Source: Enoplolaimus lenunculus (lineage: Eukaryota; Nematoda; Enoplea; Enoplida; Thoracostomopsidae). From it: a stretch of DNA of 64,000 nucleotides. The number at the start of each line of letters is the position of its first letter. Within the stretch, counting starts at the first letter, position 1. The stretch is from NCBI GenBank assembly GCA_030248215.1, contig JASANG010002790.1, forward strand, positions 124,001 to 188,000. The letters run 5' to 3'. The notes beneath the pieces are model-generated. The model was not told the origin of the DNA and did no database searches. It saw nothing but the letters and a program-made list of their open reading frames with translations. Shown piece by piece: positions 13,301-21,247 of this stretch. The position numbers and the translations under genes are program-made.

Positions 13301-16300
13301 TGACTAGGTTGTGTCCTAAAAAATACTGTGTAATATAATATATTTTCGTGAACGTGAAATGCTGGATTGCACATTTTTCGTAAAAACAATAGCATTATTT
13401 GGCACTTTTGGGTATTTCGCAGAATTAAAATTTGGAAAGTTATAAAAATACATTTAGGGAGCAGAGCGCAAGCTTCGGGATGAAGAAAGGCGCGAGCAAA
13501 AGAAATTATTCTCAGGTTTGGTAACCAACGAATACAGCATGCTTGACTTCATATTAATAAATTTCTAATTTCGCAGCATTTTTATCTTGCATAAGTGCAT
13601 GATTTATATACAGATTGCTTTTTCATGTTTTATTTAGAATTTATCTTTGAGATAAGGAGGTGTGTCGAATTTAACACGAAGTATCAAAACAGTTTGCAAG
13701 TGGGAAAGTTTTAAACATTATCTGAAATAACATGTCTTGTACAAAATGGAACGTTTGACTTTGGAAGCTTAGCTACCGTATGGTTTCTCGGTGGAGGTGC
13801 GGAATATGGTTTCCCCAGGAATTTAAAAAAGTTACATCGAAATTAATCCTTCCAAAATGTTGCTTACCAGGTGAAAACTTTTAAAATTCAATCGAGGTTT
13901 TGTAATTTGCATGCCTACATTAATCAATGTATTAGTATTTTTGACCGTATACCGGCACTTTTAATTGTACCACATTTCATACGAATTGAGTTTAATATAT
14001 TGTGTAACAAATAACTCGGGTTTGCTAAGATGGAGACATTCACTCAATGTCTTTGAAAGTTAATAAACCATACTTGCAGTCGATTGAAAGCCGGAATGCA
14101 GCCGCTTTTTGTATTAATAGTGTGCGGATAATCCTTTCCGATATTAAAAATTCGGGTGTAAAATTGTAGTCGGCGAAAATTAACATTTTACTGAAAAATG
14201 ACGAAAAAATAAAATAGTTTTCATTACTATAGGTTTATAACAGAGTCAGTAAGATTTTAACTTAGATTTTAACGTTATCTATCTATCTATCTAAACGTTG
14301 ACAATCACCGAAAATAAACCATCTAAGGTAGATTTTGCTTCAGTGGATAAGGAAAATCTAAAATAAAGCAGATGAAGTAAATGCCAGGGTTCCAACAGGA
14401 ACTAAATTTTGCCGGAACAGGAACAGTAATTGAACTTTGCAGGAACCGGAACCGGAATTTGAAATAATTTTCGTCACCGAATTACTGTTGGACTTTTCAA
14501 AAAAGTTTACCAAAAAATGGCTTAAGGCAATTTTAAACTTTTTTCACTATCAAGTTTTGCGAAAACACATCAAAAACAGTTTATAAACAATATTGAATTA
14601 ATTGCAAAATACTCATTTCGAGATAACAATTTTTCAAAGACAAAGTTTCGAATATTTAAACGATTATGAATAATTTGGCCCAAACGGTTCCGATAAATTG
14701 TAATTCTCGTTGTACCCTGCTTATATAACCCGTAATCTTAATTTTGTTTAATGTCTTTTTGCTAGTCTAATATGTTTACTTTCTGCGTAGGGTGCTAATC
14801 GCAAAATGCTTCATGAACAAAGGAGAGAAGATAAGAGGCGTATGCAAGGTAAGGAACCACTTCTCCGCCTCCGAAATTTACGACATGGCAACGTTGCATA
14901 AACTTTTGCCTTTCTTATTTAAAACGAACTTTTGAAAAGATATACGTCGTTTAACGCAAATTTCATACTAAGTCTTATCCGTGGTTGTAAAATCTGCCAA
15001 TAAAACATCAAGCGTCCGGTCCGGTGTCAGACAGGTCTCTTCTGGTCCTACTTGGCACTTTTTTACTGATATAGGGATTGATTCGCTGCTGTGGTGGCTG
15101 AAAATTGCTTAGAAAGGTATTTTCATTTAGAGCAGGAATAACCTTGTTTCTAAAATTTAAATCAGGCAAACTAAACTGTCTGGATTTGATTAATTATGCA
15201 AGTAGCTGGCTTGTGCGCAGGTGCGTCATTTTTGGAATCTCGTTTTGGGAATTATGTGTTTTACGAACTCCAGTAGCACGATCTGCAAAAACTTTGATTA
15301 CAATGCGTAATTTTAGATTTAAAGATTTTCTGAAGTAGCTGCTTGCCATTACTCTGGGCATTCGCTGGGTTCATGTCCCACCCCTAGTAGCGAACCCGCA
15401 GTTACTAACAGACGTCTATGTATTTGTCAAAATGGTGCACCGCTTATGTTAGTGTCTCCTCTCGCGAACACAGGAAAGCTAGCTCGCGCGTAGTAAATTG
15501 ATCAGTCACGCGCAATCGCAAACTTCGTCGCGATTATTTGTCTTGCCCGTTTATTGCTTATTGTTCTGTGCAATTATTGGATATTGTAGAGGATTGTAAA
15601 ACCAAGAATTTTTTCGTGTTACACTGGAGTGGACAACCTGATCGGCAATTCCAGAAATTTCGCAATGTGTTTTATTTTCAGGCCGGAAGAAGTTGGACGA
15701 TGAGTATCATGAACATCAAGATCGCTCTGAATTCTATACGATGAGTAATGTCAGTAAAAGAACAGCAGTATTTCGACCTTCTGAAGATTTTGCGAGGGTA
15801 CATTATATGGCTGGAATTTTGACTTTCCGAATAGGGATATTCATAATCCGGGCATTAACTGCATACGTCAGTAAGACATAAAACTTCATGGTGCTTACTT
15901 TAAATACTACATGTCTTTCATAATATAAAACATATTGAGCGGTGGGCATTTTTTCGCAGATTACGAAAAGCAGATAATATAAATAATTAACTGTATATAT
16001 ATAATGTTTGTCCTGTACCTTCTCTTTATTTTAGTTGGCTGGACTGTATGCTATGGACAGTGCAATGTAAGTGTTGCGTTTAGAAGTTAGCTGTCTTACT
16101 GGTTTAATCATCTTTGCTTGTGGCTACGAACTCTTCTGGTTGTTAGATAAGTAAAGCCACTTAGGCAAGAGTATGCAACTAAGATAATTTACTTTGTACC
16201 AAATGTGCCAGCACAGGTTGCATTTTGGACCTACTGCATATCAATTTTGGAGGTTTTACATTCAGTAAACCGTGGAGCATTCTGGAGCATGATTTTTGAC

Positions 16301-19300
16301 AGCGTAATTAGCGTACTTTCTCACTTCAGTCAAGATTTTTATACCATTCATAAGTGGTGGGTATATCGAAATTGCATCGAGCGCCGGATATTCTTTTTTA
16401 CACAGAATGCATGCAGTTGAATACTCTTGGTATAAAGTTATCATTCACTCTTTGTTTTACCAAATACTTTTTGCCGGCGCGCTTCGTCAGAATTCTTTTA
16501 ATAAAAAATTTGATGCGTTGGTGTAAATTGAAAGCAGAATCAACCAGATCGAAATGTACGTAACAGTTTCTTCGAACAAGTTTTTGTTGACTGAATAGTA
16601 CGTTCCTCAAAAACTAGCATGTACAACGTATGCTCGACGGTGCTGAGGTTTAACAAACCTCTGATCCGACCGCAGTGAAAACATTTGAGTGATACGGCCA
16701 GATTATTTTATTTTCTAGTAGCGGTCGGATTGTTTTATTTTCTAGTAGTGCACTTGTCAAGGAAGATGTCGATTGTGATGCAAGCCCGCCGTTGCCAAAG
16801 CGTTTGAAGTACTTTCCATCCGAACGCGGTACGATAGAATGGCTTTGAATAAGAAGATCTGACTTATATATGTTCAGCGTAAAGTACTTTTTGTACTGAC
16901 GTGCAAGTAGCTTCTGGGGCTTCGTTAAGCTGCTAGAGATTGGAGTAAAGTAAACATTTTCAGACCACATACTATTTTCTTACTTGGCGAACCCCATGAT
17001 TATGCGCCATAGCAATATAATATGGCGTTTCAGAGTGTTCTGTGCCGTTTACATTGCAGAAAGAGTTCGTTTGCAGTCATTATTCATAATTAAATAGCAA
17101 AATGATCCAATTAAGCACAAGATAACAACAAAGCAGCAAAGAAAAGGAAAAAATTATATTTTGACTTTTGAGTATAATATCTTAAATCATAATCATAACT
17201 GGTTTAGAATCGAAAATTAAAGGCCTAATGTTAGCAGAAGATGTAATTTTTTTAAAATCCATGTTTCTGCATTTGCGCATTGGTAGGACCAACAAATGTT
17301 TATATTGTTTTATATTTCTAGTAATGATTTATGTTCGGAAACCAGACGAACATATTTATACACCATTGCACATTCTTCCACCAACACTCGAAGGCCTTGT
17401 GTCTGCCGTGAGTTGTTTGGTTGACTGGTTGTTTAATGTTTCGTTTGCATCAGCAATTAAAAGCAATACAATGTAATTTTTAACGTGAAAAATATTGTAT
17501 TCACTATTCGACCTTCGAATAGTAGCCATATTAATATAGAAAACTTTGATTGAAACTTCTGCAGAAGATAAAATGGTTGTAATCTATATAGTTTCACTTT
17601 TTATGTTATTCACGATATGAAAAGACATGAAAATGCACAGTTAGAGATTACGGGTAAGAAGTTTCGTCAGAAATATGCCTATATAGTCTGTTACGAAGAT
17701 ATGATTATTCGTTTTGCTTGTGCTATTCTAGCTTGCAGCAAAGTTTGGCATTGATCCTGACAAGATTGATGGTCTTTACAGGCAAAACACTAAAGGGTAA
17801 GATTCAGCGTGAAAGTTTGTATAGTAAAATATTTTCAGCCTGATACTTATAATTCTGAGCTAAATAGCTCCCTGCAAGGTACAAATGGAATTCCAATTCC
17901 GGTTACTCCGATTACAGATAAATTAAGAATCCAACTAGATATTCAATTCGAACGGGAAACGGGGTTTTGAAAATTTGAGCTTGTTTATTGGTATTGTCAT
18001 CTTACACTTCATACAAGTTTCTTATACTGGTTTCTCCACAGCGGGGGGGCAGCACTTTTCGAAATTTTCATTTTCCCCTCGGCGAAAATTTTGCCGCCCC
18101 CCGGAGAGGCCCCCGGCGAATTTTCGGCCGCCTTTTTGCTGGGAGGCCCAGGTTGCAGCAACAAGTTCAACCCGCCTGAGCCTTGTGATATACGGAAGCT
18201 GTGACTAATATATATAAAATATATGTTAATCACAGTTTCAATTATAGATTATCTATATTTTATATAATTGTGCTTCTTTCAACTTCTGGTAAAGTTGTCA
18301 GTAATATTAGCTAAAATTATTGCTATTAGCGTTTGCTGGGATTTTTTTGTCATGTTGAGCGATGAGTAATCTTCAGTTGAGTTAGAAACACGATATAGAA
18401 TAAAAAAATGGTCCAAAAAGTGGGCTTGCAAAATTTTAAGCATGACCCCCAGATCATTTGGGGGGCCCCAGGAAAACTGCTCCCCTGCAAAATTAGCTGC
18501 CCCCCCAGGAAACTCCGGGGGGGCAGGAAACGCCCCCCGGCGGACATTTTCAAGCTGTGGAGAAGCCAGTTATATTTTTTGCAATAACAGGGTTGCATGC
18601 TTTCTGCTGAGCTGTAATAAAATCAATGTATTCTGTAATATTACTGTTATTTTGTTTCTGCAACGTAGTGTATGACGGTTTAAACCATAACCAACATAAA
18701 CGATTAGAATTTTATGAGAACGTTTCATTAGCGCAAAAGAGGTAACAGTTTTTCTGACCACACACACTGATATGTGCCCAGAAATGAAACTGATAGCATT
18801 CCAACTGAATTATATGTGCAAAAAGTATCGGCAAAGAATCGGCATTTTTTGCAGCGCCGATGCCGATGCCAATACTCACGAAAAGTGCCTATTATTACCG
18901 ATGCCGATAAATCGGCACATCCCTAGTTTTTGTAGTCATCACATTTCTAGGCGCGTATTCTATCAATTATTGAAGCGTAAATTTATTGTATCGGTTTCTA
19001 TACAATCCCGATGCGTTTTGCATTTTATAACAGTTTTCATTGTTATGGTGAGACAAAAGCGAGACATATCGGCGTTTTGCGCTTTGAAGTAATGAATTTT
19101 CCGTAACCGTGAGACCGATTGAATTTATTGCAGCATAACAGCAAATATCGATGATGATATGGTACGGTTGTATTGCAACGAGGACACTTACCTCATACAA
19201 ACGTCTTCGTCGGAGGAATCTGAACAATTGATTGCGGTAACTCTTGTTGAGATAGTAGACGTCGAGATAAATACAGCTACGAGTATAGCTACAAACTGCA

Positions 19301-19677
19301 ACAACAATAACAACAGCGGCGTTGTTGGAACAAACAATGAAGTCTTCGCTTCAACAGTGCATGCAATTAGCGGTGTGGCCATGAATGATGGCAATAGTTC
19401 TAATAACAGAGATATTATCGATAATGTGCAAAGTGATTCCCACTGTTTAAATCACGGATCGAGTTCGGTAACCAGTGGGGATAGCGACAGCTTGAACGAC
19501 GACTTACACAGTAGTGGTGTTGCTAGCATGATTGCGGTCTCACAAGGGCAACACTTGGCTATGCCAGGTTCTGAGCAGACTGATATGGGCCAACAACTTT
19601 CACAACAGCATCGGTCGCATCAGCATATAATGCACACATCCGTTGCGTTGGCGCGCGAAAGTCTGCGAAATTGTTAG
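1175..19677 (+). CDS. grh: Grainyhead-family (CP2) transcription factor, 5' end missing
   Basis: Sequence-specific nuclear transcription factor of the Grainyhead/CP2 family, known for controlling epidermal and epithelial genes. Coding exons by my reading: 1175-1305, 2744-2948, 3712-4173, 4743-5344, 7216-7375, 8246-8520, 10170-10332, 10928-11039, 11628-11722, 12993-13151, then either 13458-13515 or 14791-14848, then 15682-15797, 16035-16066, 16746-16828, 17322-17407, 17732-17796 and 19134-19677 (TAG stop). With one 58-nt exon the total is 3348 nt, an exact multiple of three (1115 codons plus stop). Order: N-terminal [11 protein letters not shown] motif, Gln/Ser-rich region, [13 protein letters not shown] motif, CP2 DNA-binding domain (about residues 612-850 of the visible part), basic hinge, C-terminal dimerisation domain (about 885-960) and an extra ~150-residue tail. 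The start codon was not found and probably lies upstream. Motif identity rests on remembered Drosophila Grh and human GRHL sequences. Confidence 0.93.
1366..2154. mobile_element. Foldback DNA element with inverted ends (MITE-like)
   Basis: The ends AAGCCCTATTCACACG (1366-1381) and its reverse complement (2139-2154) match over 16 bp, and looser inverted similarity runs about 50 bp inward. The interior is full of CTTGCAGCTGCAA-type palindromic repeats. No coding capacity. It lies wholly in the grainyhead intron after exon 1175-1305. No clear target duplication was seen, so the superfamily is open. Confidence 0.75.
3712..5344 (+). CDS. grh: grainyhead Gln-rich activation region (two exons)
   Basis: Exons 3712-4173 (154 codons, phase 0 at both ends, donor ATT|GTAAGT) and 4743-5344 (phase 2 end, donor AG|GTAAAA). 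The product is rich in Gln, His, Ser and Thr, with runs such as QQQLHQQQ, and has no fold that I can see. Such a region upstream of the CP2 domain is typical of insect Grainyhead. The 4174-4742 intron shows no recognisable feature apart from AT-rich sequence. Confidence 0.85.
5382..5714. mobile_element. hAT-like short element with nested GC-rich element
   Basis: Begins CAGGGTGCAACTG (about 5382) and ends near 5713 with GAGTGCACCCTG, an inverted end pair. Inside, from about 5513, lies a different repeat starting AAGGGTCGCTCTATAC and containing three to four tandem ~38-bp copies of GGTACCGTCTGGCGCCGTCC. It sits in the grainyhead intron 5345-7215. The remaining intron sequence shows nothing further up to 6600. 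Confidence 0.55.
6604..7084. mobile_element. hAT-like MITE, GGAAC family, with 8-bp target duplication
   Basis: Starts CAGGGTTCCACTGGAATTCC and ends TTCCTGTTGGAACCCTG. The flanks are CGTTATGC (6596-6603) and CGTTATGT (7085-7092), an 8-bp duplication with one difference. A second, GC-rich repeat of the GGTGCTATAC type (about 6872-6995, GCCGTCCATCACC and related units) is nested inside. Short copies or fragments of the family recur at about 12450-12712, 14395-14719, 48952-49110 and 52558-52860. Confidence 0.75.
7216..8520 (+). CDS. grh: grainyhead exons with conserved PSPVDSGIG motif and Ala run
   Basis: Exon 7216-7375 encodes [20 protein letters not shown], a block shared with Drosophila Grainyhead just ahead of the DNA-binding half. 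Exon 8246-8520 encodes [18 protein letters not shown], a run of eight alanines and a Pro/Gln-rich stretch, and ends in phase 2 at AT|GTGAGT. The intron between them (7376-8245) holds a TA-dinucleotide microsatellite and a dispersed repeat. Confidence 0.88.
7409..7494. repeat. TA-rich microsatellite
   Basis: Runs of ATATATAATATATAT fill this segment of the grainyhead intron. The 190 bp that follow (7497-7690) are a dispersed repeat found again at 14120-14370, with shared blocks such as GGTCGGTGAAAATTAA and GAAAATAAACCAT. Confidence 0.8.
8555..9366. mobile_element. hAT-like element with CCGGATA ends, carrying a nested element
   Basis: The left end CAGGGAGCGACCGGATAG and the right end CTATCCGGTCGCACCCTG are inverted copies. 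The element lies in the grainyhead intron 8521-10169. It contains the complete nested element at 8894-9190. No matching 8-bp flanks are seen for the outer element, which suggests it is older. Confidence 0.65.
8894..9190. mobile_element. hAT-like MITE, TCGGCA family, perfect 8-bp target duplication
   Basis: Left end TAGGGATGTGCCAATTAATC, right end CGCACATCCCTA. It is flanked on both sides by TCTAAAAC (8886-8893 and 9191-9198), a perfect 8-bp duplication, which places it with hAT-type elements. The interior block around TTTCATTTCTGGG...CAGTGTGTC recurs in the other copies at about 10455-10741, 18683-18925, 20912-21247, 23405-24491, 36690-36913 and 60150-60241; most of those lack one end. Confidence 0.85.
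10170..13151 (+). CDS. grh: grainyhead CP2 DNA-binding domain core (four exons)
   Basis: Exons 10170-10332, 10928-11039, 11628-11722 and 12993-13151. Diagnostic blocks in order: [84 protein letters not shown] and [13 protein letters not shown]. These follow Drosophila Grh almost position by position. The last exon ends exactly at the codon for the Lys of FCDK, so the next exon begins with a complete codon (phase 0); this matters for the alternative exon pair that follows. Confidence 0.95.
10455..10741. mobile_element. TCGGCA-family MITE copy lacking its left end
   Basis: It shares the interior with 8894-9190 and carries an array of GCATCGGCATCGG-type units before the right end GGTATCGGTACATCCCTA. 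The left TAGGG end is absent. It lies in the grainyhead intron 10333-10927. Confidence 0.7.
11098..11515. repeat. Direct tandem duplication (243-bp unit, second copy shortened)
   Basis: The segment starting AGTTACATTTAGAATAAATT at 11098 is repeated at 11341 with near-identity. The second copy lacks about 67 bp, so the later shared block GGCGGGAAACATGTGCACG recurs at a spacing of 176 bp (11282 and 11458). The near-identity suggests a recent event. It lies within the grainyhead intron 11040-11627. Confidence 0.85.
11785..12198. mobile_element. hAT-like MITE, CCGGATC family, perfect 8-bp target duplication
   Basis: Left end TAGAGAACGACCGGATAG, right end GGATCCGGTCGATCCCTA. The flanks are GCAGTGCC at 11777-11784 and 12199-12206, a perfect 8-bp duplication. 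Arrays of GATCCGG units stand at both ends. A second copy lies at 25462-25898. It is in the grainyhead intron 11723-12992; downstream of it, 12450-12712 holds a decayed GGAACCGG-family fragment. Confidence 0.85.
13458..13515 (+). CDS. grh: grainyhead alternative exon A (58 nt)
   Basis: Acceptor ACATTTAG, donor TCAG|GTTTGG. In phase 0 it encodes [19 protein letters not shown] plus one base that completes Gly with exon 15682-15797. This is the version closest to canonical Grainyhead (GAERKTRDEERR after FCDK). It lies at the basic end of the CP2 domain, a segment expected to sit at the DNA surface. It has the same length and phase as the exon at 14791-14848 and appears to be used instead of it. 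Using both, or neither, would shift the frame. Confidence 0.88.
14395..14719. mobile_element. GGAAC-family MITE between the two alternative grainyhead exons
   Basis: Left end CAGGGTTCCAACAGGAAC, right end approximately GTTGTACCCTG. It is decayed, with no clear target duplication. It lies in the 1275-bp interval separating exons 13458-13515 and 14791-14848. The same interval also holds an ATCT microsatellite (14276-14294) and the dispersed repeat shared with 7497-7690. Confidence 0.6.
14791..14848 (+). CDS. grh: grainyhead alternative exon B (58 nt)
   Basis: Acceptor CTGCGTAG, donor CAAG|GTAAGG, which is nearer consensus than exon A's donor. It encodes [19 protein letters not shown] plus one base, and is identical to exon A at 9 of 19 residues (G, A, RK, E, RR, E, K). 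If spliced after exon A the frame meets TAA within three codons. The pattern (same length, same phase, recognisable similarity, intact splice sites, about 1.3 kb apart) is that of a tandem exon duplication kept as a mutually exclusive pair. No transcript evidence is available here. Confidence 0.82.
15682..16828 (+). CDS. grh: grainyhead post-DBD hinge (three exons)
   Basis: Exon 15682-15797 encodes [20 protein letters not shown], matching the GRKKLDELYH...DRSEFYG block of Drosophila Grh, and ends AGG|GTACAT; the open frame that continues past this donor is intronic. Exon 16035-16066 is only 32 nt ([11 protein letters not shown]). Exon 16746-16828 encodes [14 protein letters not shown] and leads in phase into [11 protein letters not shown] second acceptor exactly 27 nt upstream (exon start 16719) would keep the frame and add nine residues. 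Confidence 0.85.
17322..19677 (+). CDS. grh: grainyhead dimerisation domain and unusual C-terminal tail
   Basis: Exons 17322-17407 ([20 protein letters not shown]), 17732-17796 ([18 protein letters not shown]) and 19134-19677 ([20 protein letters not shown], then VTLVEI) make the ubiquitin-like C-terminal dimerisation fold of the family. In Drosophila Grh and GRHL the protein ends a few residues after this point. Here the same exon stays open for about 150 more residues, rich in Asn, Ser and Gln, ending ARESLRNC and TAG at 19675-19677. Confidence 0.9.
18026..18572. mobile_element. Foldback element with G/C-homopolymer subterminal blocks
   Basis: The left end ACTGGTTTCTCCACAGC and the right end GCTGTGGAGAAGCCAGT are inverted copies differing at one base. 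Inside each end stand G- or C-runs (GGGGGGG and CCCCCC blocks with CCGGCGG-like units) that are quite unlike the AT-rich surroundings. No coding frame. The TATA that flanks both ends could be a short target duplication. It lies in the grainyhead intron 17797-19133. Confidence 0.7.
18683..18925. mobile_element. TCGGCA-family MITE fragment
   Basis: It contains the GCCGATGCCGATGCC array and the right end AATCGGCACATCCCTA. The interior resembles the copy at 36690-36913 more than the one at 8894-9190, so two subfamilies may exist. Grainyhead intron. Confidence 0.6.
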
Positions 19678-20103
19678 TTTTATGGCATTCAAGTAGGCAA
19701 TAGAAGTTAATTTTGAGTTTATGATTTGCGATTACGTTTAGCGATTACAGTGTTGTCAAAATGCAACTGGTGGTTATGCCATGACCGCGGTTTCCGCTCC
19801 ACTCAGGTTGTGCAACTTTTTTCTGGTTTTATCTTTTAGTGGACTGTTTGAATTAACTTCTTGTTACGAGTTGTGTTTGATTATTGGTGTGATACCAGAC
19901 TGGTACGTTTTTAATCATTTTGTTTCACATTAATTTATAAGTATGCGTGGCGGAATAACTCAATAATGCAACACGTTTGCTTGCTTGGTTGCTGGTGCAT
20001 TTGTAGTACAGATTATTCAGGCAGTCATAAAGTGAATTTCTACAAAAATGAATACAAATGCTGTTCATGCTTAAAGACTACATACTACTTCAAAACGCAA
20101 AAA

Positions 20104-20109
20104 AATAAA
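20104..20109 (+). terminator. Candidate grainyhead poly(A) signal
   Basis: AATAAA about 430 bp after the grainyhead stop. In DNA this AT-rich the hexamer can arise by chance, so this is a candidate only. It stands just before the inverted-repeat element at 20131. Confidence 0.3.
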
Positions 20110-20130
20110 AATTTATTTAGCATGGCAAGT

Positions 20131-20535
20131 TAAGGGTGGCGCTATACCACAGGGTGGCAACAAAGGTTCGGATTCGGCAAAAAATTGTGGTTCGGAATCA
20201 GAATCGGATTCGACTGCGAAAAAGCCGAATCGAACAATGTTCGGCAATAAGTTTTTTTCATTTTTAAGCAATACAAATTTTAAATCGCTTGTCAAATCAA
20301 TGTTTTTTGTTTCAAGTTACAAATCTCAGAACATATCAACGCTTAAAAGTTATGAGGCTGGCATTGCGTTGATATTCTGAAAAAAATTATAGATATATCA
20401 GAACTTTGCAACATGCAGGATTCGGTTTCTGATTCGGCAAATTAGCAATGGATTCGGATTCGGCCAAATAGTGGATTCGGTGCCACCCTGCGCTACATAT
20501 GTCGTGTGGTGCCGTCGTATATAGCGCCACCCTAA
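20131..20535. mobile_element. Nested inverted-repeat elements (GGTGGCGCTATA outside, GATTCGG inside)
   Basis: Outer ends AGGGTGGCGCTATA (20133-20146) and TATAGCGCCACCCT (20520-20533) are perfect inverted copies. Within lies a second element, CAGGGTGGCAACAAAGG (20150) to GGTGCCACCCTG (20490), whose ends carry arrays of GATTCGG/TTCGGAATC units. The outer family also appears near 5513 and 6872. Confidence 0.75.
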
Positions 20536-20911
20536 GGATTAATTATGTTATCAAACTTTAGTCTCGCGCGCGTGGGTGGTGGTCTATATGAAAATTTTGC
20601 GCCAATCATTATTTGTTAAATGGTGAGGTGGCATGGTTTTGTTTTACGTATTTCATTGAAAATGTTATCTATAACGCACTGTATACTTTATTCATGAAAA
20701 TGTACGTATGGTACGTAAAGCCTTAGAAACCGGCTAGTAACTTCTGGTTATCCTAAGTTAAAGTCTCTAATATAATTTATTCAACGACGTTTTAGCAACT
20801 TATGTACAAATTTTATATTTGTTGGTTTTTGCTATTACATTGCATTACGAACTAAACTGTCCGTTCTGCGCTGCAAATAATAATCTCTAACGCATGTTGG
20901 GGTACTTATAA

Positions 20912-21247
20912 GTAGAGATGTGCCAATTAATAGGCATCGGTAATAATTCGCACTTTTCGTGCGTTACTATCAATTCCACTTGGCTAGCTATATCAGTGTG
21001 TCGGATCAGGGAATTTGTTATCTCTCGCGTCTCTGAAAAAATTATTTGAAATGAAGCGTTCTCGTAAAATTATTATAATAGTTCATGGTTGTTAGCAGTT
21101 AAGTCTTCGCAAATTGATGTAATTTAGTATCCTACCTATTCTTTAACCACAGCGTATTAAAATTAGAATTAGCATCGCCATCGCCATATTTTCAAAATAA
21201 AAATCGGCATAGGCATAAGTTTTAGTACGTACGTACCGTCGCATCCC
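20912..21247. mobile_element. TCGGCA-family MITE, decayed
   Basis: Left end TAGAGATGTGCCAATTAATA, right part with GCATCGCCATCGCC units and CGTCGCATCCC. Interior shared with 8894-9190. Intergenic. From 21248 to 23404 I see no gene or clear repeat structure, only AT-rich DNA with a short TA run near 22687. Confidence 0.6.

Noticed and set aside
15798-15881. Open frame continuing past the grainyhead exon ending at 15797.
   Set aside because: It follows a GTACAT donor, shows no family similarity, and the next conserved block is reached only by splicing.
18050-18540. G/C-rich blocks considered as a CpG island or gene promoter.
   Set aside because: They lie inside a bounded inverted-repeat element within a grainyhead intron and consist of homopolymer runs.
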